Both the position numbers and the translations under genes were made by a program. From Bacteroidales bacterium (GTDB lineage: Bacteria; Bacteroidota; Bacteroidia; Bacteroidales; P3): a stretch of DNA of 6,902 nucleotides. The stretch lies in NCBI GenBank assembly GCA_017647065.1, contig JAGCLI010000200.1, positions 1 to 6,902 of the forward strand, given 5' to 3'. The notes beneath the pieces are model-generated. The model made no database searches, was not told the DNA's origin, and worked only from the letters and a program-made list of their open reading frames with translations. The stretch's first letter is position 1. Each line of letters starts with the position of its first letter. Shown piece by piece: positions 4,001 to 6,902 of this stretch.

Positions 4001-6902
4001 TCAATCAAGCCCCTCCTTGTCCAGATGTACACGGATTAACAGCAACTACACCTGAGGGTACTTCTATTGTAGTAACATTTGATACATTAGGAGCAGAAAA
4101 CGGTTGGATAGTAGCATACGCACCAGCTTCAGCAAACTTCAACCCAGAAACAGCAACACAAATCACAATACCATCAGGAGCAACATTCCCTTATACAATA
4201 GCAACAAACGTTGATGGAGGAAATTACTCAATAGCAGTAAAACAAAACTGCGATGGAGCATATTGGAGCAATGCAATAAACCTATTCATACCAATAGTAA
4301 ACGCAATTCCATACACAGAAAACTTTGACCAAGCCGCAACAATAACAGAATGGACAGTAACCGCACCAAATTCTGCATACGCTGGTTCATTAAATAAATG
4401 GTGTCATGGAACAATACTAAACAACACAACAGATGAAGCAGGCAACTTAACAACAGGAGGAGCGTTCTATGTAAGTAGCGACAACGGAGCAACAAATGCT
4501 TACAATGGTAGTAGTAATGCTATATCAACTCTTAGTACATTCTTAGCATTTGAAGATGATTTATCTTGGGAATTGTCTTTTGATTGGAAAGGATTAGGAG
4601 AATACTACTATGATTATATGGAAGTATATCTATTACCACTTGGAGCAAGTCTTCCAACATCAACATATTCTTCTTATAAAATAGGACAAAGCAAATATCA
4701 ACAATCAAGCGAATGGACAAGCGAATCTATTATCTTAGGACAAGATTATGCTAATTCAGTTTATCAATTAGTATTCTTATGGTATAATGATAATATGACA
4801 GCAACTAACCCAGCAATAGCAGTAGATAATATATCTGTTTCATTACGTACATGCTTTGAAATATCAGACCTTACAGCAATTGCATCAGAAGGCACTGACG
4901 GAATGCAAGCAACAATAAGCTTTACCGACACAATAAATCAAGGAGCAAACTACCTATTAGAATACAAATTACGTTCAGAATCAACTTGGACAAGTGTTAG
5001 CAACATAACAAACCCTTACACTTTAACAGGCCTACAATATGGTTCAGAATATGACGTAAGAGTAAAAGCAGTATGCTCAGCAACAGAATCATCAATGTTT
5101 GTTAGCACAACATTCAACACACCTTGTGCAAGCCTAACAGCACCTTGGACAGAAGGATTTGAATCTGGCACATACAACTCATCAAATTGTTGGTACTATG
5201 CAAACGGAGAATTAACAGAAAACACAAATATTGAATACACAACAGACTACGTTTGGACAATAAATGGTGTATCTATTGACTATAACGGAACAAACAAAAT
5301 GTATTACAATCTATGGGGAAGCAATAAACACAAATGGATTATGACTCCAACCATAGACTTAGGAGACACTAATACTCAACTTTACCAATTCTCATTTGAT
5401 ATTGCTGCACATGACTATAGTAACAGCAATACAACAACATTTGAAGATGATGACAAAATTGCAGTAGTTATTTCTACAGATAACGGATTAACTTGGTCAA
5501 GTGCAAATGCAGTTATCTTTGCAAATGCAGATGCAGACACAGAACACAACCTTACTGATATTACAACATCATTATCAAGAAAAACAATAGCATTACAAGA
5601 CGCAACAGGAACTCCATTATCAGGAAGAATCAAAATAGGAATTTATGCTTCTACACTTAGTGGAGACTCTGACCTTAATTTATTCTTAGATAACTTTGAA
5701 GTAAACTTAGCAGGCGAAACATCACCTTGCGTTCAACCAACAGCATTGTTAATAGAAGAAAATAATATTACAGAAAACTCTGCAATATTATCATGGAGTT
5801 CAAATGGAAGTGAATGTGGTTGGGAAGTAAGAGTTGGAGAAAACGGAACAATAGAAAACTCCACAATACCATTCTACAACATTACAGGATTAGATGACAA
5901 CACAACTTATACAGTTTATGTAAGATCAGTATGTAATGCAACAAACCGTTCAGAATGGGATTCAATTCAATTCACAACACTTCAAGTTATTCCATGCGAA
6001 GCACCAACTAACCTTGTAGCAAGCAATGTTACAGCAACAACAGCAGAAATAACTTGGAATGGTGCAGTAGATACATACGAATTAAGAATAAATGCAGGAT
6101 CAATAGAAACACTTACAACTACAAGCAAAACATTAACAAACTTAAATCCAAGTGCATCTTATACAGTAGATGTTAGAGCAGTATGTGAAGAAAGAACATC
6201 TGATTGGGTAAGCGTAAGCTTCATAACACTTGAAGCAACAACAGAGCCATGTGATGCACCAACAGCACTTTCTGCAAACAATATCACAGAAACCTCAGCA
6301 GAAATCACATGGAACGGCACAGCCACAACATACGAATTCAAATTAAACGGAGGCGAAGCAGAAACCCTTACAACAACTACAAAATCATTAACAGGCCTAA
6401 CAGCAAATACTGCTTACACAGTAGAAGTAAGAGCAATATGTGAAGACCAAACATCTGATTGGGTAACAACAAACTTCACAACCCTTGAAGAAGTTGTAAC
6501 ACCTCAGCCATGCGATGCACCAACTAACCTTTCTGCAAGCAATATAACAGAAACCTCAGCAGAAATCACATGGAATGGCACAGCAACAACATACGAATTC
6601 AAATTAAACGGAGGCGAAGCAGAAACTCTTACAACAACTACAAAAACATTAACAGGCTTAACAGAAAACACAGCTTACACAGTAGAAGTAAGATCAATAT
6701 GCGAAGACCAAACATCTGATTGGGTAACAACAAACTTCACAACAATAGCAGCTCCAATTGTGATAGTATTAGGAGAAGTAACAACTTCACCTGCAACAGA
6801 AGTAGGCAACACAAGTGCAACCCTAAACGGAGCCTTAGTAAGTGCAGGCGAATCAGAAAACTTCACAGTAGGCTTTGCATTAGCAACCGTTGCAGACTTC
6901 AC
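994..6902 (+). CDS. giant secreted multidomain FnIII / adhesin-like surface protein (3' end outside window)
   Basis: One reading frame runs from ATG 994 to the right edge without a stop: 1,969 full codons plus two bases. It starts with a signal peptide (residues 1-20), then a beta-rich N-terminal domain (27-206). These follow: FnIII-1 (207-294), sandwich A1 (295-464), FnIII-2 (465-562), sandwich B1 (563-740), FnIII-3 (741-828), sandwich A2 (829-1008), FnIII-4 (1009-1101), sandwich B2 (1102-1286), FnIII-5 (1287-1377), sandwich C (1378-1578), FnIII-6 to -9 (1579-1667, 1668-1752, 1753-1839, 1840-1918) and a cut-off Ig-like domain. The sandwich domains resemble 'choice-of-anchor J'/cleaved-adhesin modules of gingipain-type adhesins. 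Residues are mainly Thr, Ala, Asn, Ser and Glu, with very few Lys or Arg. No catalytic motif is apparent. An extracellular binding or adhesion role is inferred. Export through type IX secretion is plausible but unproven, because the C-terminal sorting domain would lie beyond the window. Confidence 0.93.
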   Translation, partial: MKKRFLLVIMAMFFAIGLKAQEESLRDTVAFPNTNQSTALIQTGFNYSYSQSIYLSSELTPGILSGISWYLATNTAGTRTFEIEVLIGETSTQAFESSTLLLTPNFTSVYTGSLTISGTGWHNVDFQIPYVYTGANNLVIAVRASMGQYFYSTAWGMGAEYATPAIRTLYTARDSRAVTPEDPAAVYTTTLVPSAIFTRLPEGASVCLPVQDLVFSNTDQTSTTASWSNPNGEGTTFTVSYRLPQGEFVTAGTTSDTTFEITGLTSSTVYEVQVVANCGEDQQAYPTIERFNTACTPVESFPWSEDFATNFVQGSIGGTVPHHCWINVNGGNQTYRWGGVATRSSLMGYFSTSESISNSDWLMFPAMEFTGAEAITFSIDKDNASDRVMFDIYYLDVTNGDVTSEADTTNFTYLATVLSDANTPSGETFQVLLSNVENTGRLAFVNKNPNPSFYIPQVTIEEVECPDVYGFNAIVSNVDAIQVNLNTLNHEGSGWVVAYGTADSIQSFNPETASTITINDAAEFPYLIQGLTPGTTYYLSAKQNCDGEFTNPIAVTLPQAGTVAVAPFTQDYNEIGNVPEAQFVNGTINAWVHGTATNNPAGEGGAIYISNDGGTTNAYTTNVESRNYFTTLVAFPTDGSVAFRISFVWRCCGEGTAYDYLKVYMVPVEYELSHGNEPASRYAITGNLNGSTNWNTKNITLDAAGRLGTMQKLVFMWRNDYSNGNPPPAAIDNLSITSLSCIAPASIAYQRTENPSEMIINITSSNPTETTYQIEYKPVSADEWQTETSTELSYTLTGLELGTEYEYRVAALCDGNMTDYVSGSFITNCAAVQELPYTNSFSGIFTGTGIGISGPLCWINLSSESNYKWSTTRQEADEASNDGDRYALAYNGDSYGDSRPFVSEWIFTPAFEFDGEQRLQFETALYYGWEREVTLDIFALDVSENDLTSRADTANATYLTSVTIAGSAWSEKEIILSNVETTSRLAFAIRHNAAKFYIDNLRINQAPPCPDVHGLTATTPEGTSIVVTFDTLGAENGWIVAYAPASANFNPETATQITIPSGATFPYTIATNVDGGNYSIAVKQNCDGAYWSNAINLFIPIVNAIPYTENFDQAATITEWTVTAPNSAYAGSLNKWCHGTILNNTTDEAGNLTTGGAFYVSSDNGATNAYNGSSNAISTLSTFLAFEDDLSWELSFDWKGLGEYYYDYMEVYLLPLGASLPTSTYSSYKIGQSKYQQSSEWTSESIILGQDYANSVYQLVFLWYNDNMTATNPAIAVDNISVSLRTCFEISDLTAIASEGTDGMQATISFTDTINQGANYLLEYKLRSESTWTSVSNITNPYTLTGLQYGSEYDVRVKAVCSATESSMFVSTTFNTPCASLTAPWTEGFESGTYNSSNCWYYANGELTENTNIEYTTDYVWTINGVSIDYNGTNKMYYNLWGSNKHKWIMTPTIDLGDTNTQLYQFSFDIAAHDYSNSNTTTFEDDDKIAVVISTDNGLTWSSANAVIFANADADTEHNLTDITTSLSRKTIALQDATGTPLSGRIKIGIYASTLSGDSDLNLFLDNFEVNLAGETSPCVQPTALLIEENNITENSAILSWSSNGSECGWEVRVGENGTIENSTIPFYNITGLDDNTTYTVYVRSVCNATNRSEWDSIQFTTLQVIPCEAPTNLVASNVTATTAEITWNGAVDTYELRINAGSIETLTTTSKTLTNLNPSASYTVDVRAVCEERTSDWVSVSFITLEATTEPCDAPTALSANNITETSAEITWNGTATTYEFKLNGGEAETLTTTTKSLTGLTANTAYTVEVRAICEDQTSDWVTTNFTTLEEVVTPQPCDAPTNLSASNITETSAEITWNGTATTYEFKLNGGEAETLTTTTKTLTGLTENTAYTVEVRSICEDQTSDWVTTNFTTIAAPIVIVLGEVTTSPATEVGNTSATLNGALVSAGESENFTVGFALATVADF
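1072..1611 (+). other. N-terminal beta-rich domain of the giant protein (residues 27-206)
   Basis: This part contains no cysteine and differs from the repeats that follow. Recognisable elements are FNYSYSQSIYLSSEL, then GILSGISWYL, FEIEVLIGET, VYTGSLTISGTGWHNVDF and YTGANNLVIAVRAS. I recall the same order (YSYSQQIYLASE... I.SI.F... VYLG.TS... VF.G..... GW..I.L..PF.Y.G..NLVVAV) from N-terminal domains of many T9SS-associated Bacteroidota proteins, where it usually sits just after the signal peptide. It is probably a jelly-roll-like fold. I know no assigned function. The end is placed just before the first FnIII cysteine (C207). Confidence 0.65.
1612..3213 (+). repeat. four-domain supermodule, copy 1 (residues 207-740)
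   Basis: The order is FnIII-1 (1612-1875), sandwich A1 (1876-2385), CPDV-type FnIII-2 (2386-2679) and sandwich B1 (2680-3213). A1 shows C324-W, SDWLMFPAMEF, DIYYLDV...TSEADT and LLSNVENTGRLAF. FnIII-2 begins CPDV, holds GWVVAY and FNPETAS, and ends KQNCDGE. B1 carries W.HGTATNN, YISNDGGTTNAY, a WRCCGEG.AYDYLKVYMVP strand and AAIDNLSI. Each part aligns in order with copy 2, so the whole block of about 1.6 kb was duplicated as a unit. The A and B sandwiches resemble choice-of-anchor J/MAM-like modules. Ligands are unknown. Confidence 0.8.
3214..4851 (+). repeat. four-domain supermodule, copy 2 (residues 741-1286)
   Basis: This is the second copy of the same domain series: FnIII-3 (3214-3477), sandwich A2 (3478-4017), CPDV-type FnIII-4 (4018-4296) and sandwich B2 (4297-4851). 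Matching landmarks are PLCWINL (copy 1 HHCWINV), SEWIFTPAFEF, DIFALDV...TSRADT, ILSNVETTSRLAF and FYIDNLRI in A2. FnIII-4 has CPDV, GWIVAY, FNPETAT and KQNCDGA. B2 has KWCHGTILNN, YVSSDNGATNAY, a GEYYYDYMEVYLLP strand and IAVDNISV. Divergence is considerable outside the landmarks, so the duplication is old or was followed by fast change. Confidence 0.8.
4852..5727 (+). other. FnIII-5 plus sandwich C (residues 1287-1578)
   Basis: FnIII-5 (4852-5124) starts at C1287, has LLEYKLR, LTGLQYGSEYDVRV and the second cysteine C1361. It aligns best with FnIII-3, which opens copy 2. Sandwich C (5125-5727) starts at C1378 and shows APWTEGFESG, C1399-W, KWIMTPTIDL, a DDDKIAVVISTDNGLTW strand and FLDNFEV. 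STDNG.TW is typical of MAM-like/choice-of-anchor J domains. It replaces the type A sandwich expected if this were a third supermodule, and no CPDV domain or type B sandwich follows. The block is either a shortened third supermodule or a separate acquisition. Confidence 0.7.
5728..6747 (+). repeat. tandem FnIII stalk, FnIII-6 to FnIII-9 (residues 1579-1918)
   Basis: Four FnIII domains follow without intervening sandwich domains: 5728-5994, 5995-6249, 6250-6510 and 6511-6747. Each begins C.(A/Q)PT.L and has a W early in the fold (AEITWNG, AILSWSS), a TGL or TNL turn, a Y.V.VR strand and a second cysteine followed by Asn or Glu. Lengths are about 85-89 residues, with short Thr/Glu/Pro linkers (TLEATTEP, TLEEVVTPQP) between the last ones. 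Such strings usually serve as extended spacers or binding arms that hold outer domains away from the cell. The similarity between neighbours increases towards the 3' end. Confidence 0.85.
6250..6747 (+). repeat. nearly identical direct repeat: FnIII-8 and FnIII-9
   Basis: FnIII-8 (from 6250) and FnIII-9 (from 6511) have a period of 261 nt. By eye they differ at about 17 positions over roughly 230 aligned nucleotides and at 5 of 78 residues (A/N, N/S, S/T, A/E, A/S). An uninterrupted match of about 41 nt covers the TTYEFKLNGGEAET segment. FnIII-7 (from 5995) belongs to the same subfamily but is clearly more distant. The pattern indicates a recent in-frame tandem duplication or ongoing gene conversion, and makes this part prone to copy-number change and misassembly. 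Confidence 0.85.
6751..6902 (+). other. start of a further Ig/FnIII-like domain, cut by the window edge
   Basis: After FnIII-9 the repeat pattern ends. The sequence continues with a hydrophobic stretch (APIVIVLGEV), then TTSPATEVGNTSATLNGALVSAGE and FTVGFAL. The form V.T..AT.V..TSATLNG.....G......GF recurs in Bacteroidota surface proteins as an FnIII/Ig-like repeat without the cysteine pair. Only about 50 residues are visible, so the assignment rests on this signature alone. Confidence 0.5.

Noticed and set aside
5443..5490. Acidic stretch EDDDK followed by STDNG, considered as a dockerin or calcium-loop repeat
   Set aside because: The 12-residue spacing of DxDxDG-type loops is absent. The segment fits a strand of the MAM-like/choice-of-anchor J sandwich instead.
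5728..6747. Regular direct repeats considered as a CRISPR-like or satellite array
   Set aside because: The period is 255-267 nt, divisible by three, in frame with an open coding sequence, and each unit translates into an FnIII domain. There are no short repeats with unique spacers.
3240..6902. Several minus-strand frames of 60-75 codons opposite the giant gene
   Set aside because: They arise because the sense strand is A-rich and poor in T, which removes stops on the antisense side. Those at 6159-6341 and 6675-6902 resemble each other only because they oppose the FnIII repeats.
1..6902. Search for a new defence, mobile or regulatory system
   Set aside because: Apart from a housekeeping-type flavoprotein and one surface protein, no genes, tRNAs, transposase motifs, terminal inverted repeats or structured RNA candidates were seen on either strand.

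Overview
The window most likely comes from a member of the Bacteroidota, probably Bacteroidales-like. The DNA is visibly AT-rich. The one clear promoter has the Bacteroidota -7 form (TAnnTTTG, here TATCTTTG followed by CACC). The start codon of the second gene lies in an A/T-rich leader with no Shine-Dalgarno sequence. The large gene has a signal peptide ending in the common 'KAQ' style and is built from FnIII and 'choice-of-anchor J'/cleaved-adhesin-like domains, as in type IX secretion (T9SS) cargo. Genus or species cannot be read from this sequence.

Layout: positions 1-893 hold the 3' part (296 codons) of a COG2509-type FAD-dependent oxidoreductase gene that starts before the window. Positions 894-993 are a 100-bp intergenic gap carrying the promoter of the next gene. 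From 994 to the right edge (6902) there is a single uninterrupted reading frame of at least 1,969 codons with no stop, so the gene is truncated by the window at its 3' end.

The giant protein reads as: signal peptide (residues 1-20); an N-terminal beta-rich domain (about 27-206); two copies of a four-domain supermodule of about 540 residues each (FnIII, sandwich type A, 'CPDV' FnIII-like, sandwich type B; residues 207-740 and 741-1286); a third FnIII plus a sandwich domain of a different subtype (1287-1578); four consecutive FnIII domains (1579-1918), the last two nearly identical; and the beginning of another Ig/FnIII-like domain at the edge. All nine FnIII-type domains carry the same cysteine pair.

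The two genes have no evident functional link. The first is a cytoplasmic flavoprotein and the second a secreted or surface repeat protein with its own promoter. No RNA gene, mobile element, CRISPR array or defence system was seen. The main points of interest are the internal architecture and repeat history of the giant protein. Its function (adhesion, or binding of glycan or host matrix) is inference, and its anchoring signal would lie outside the window.
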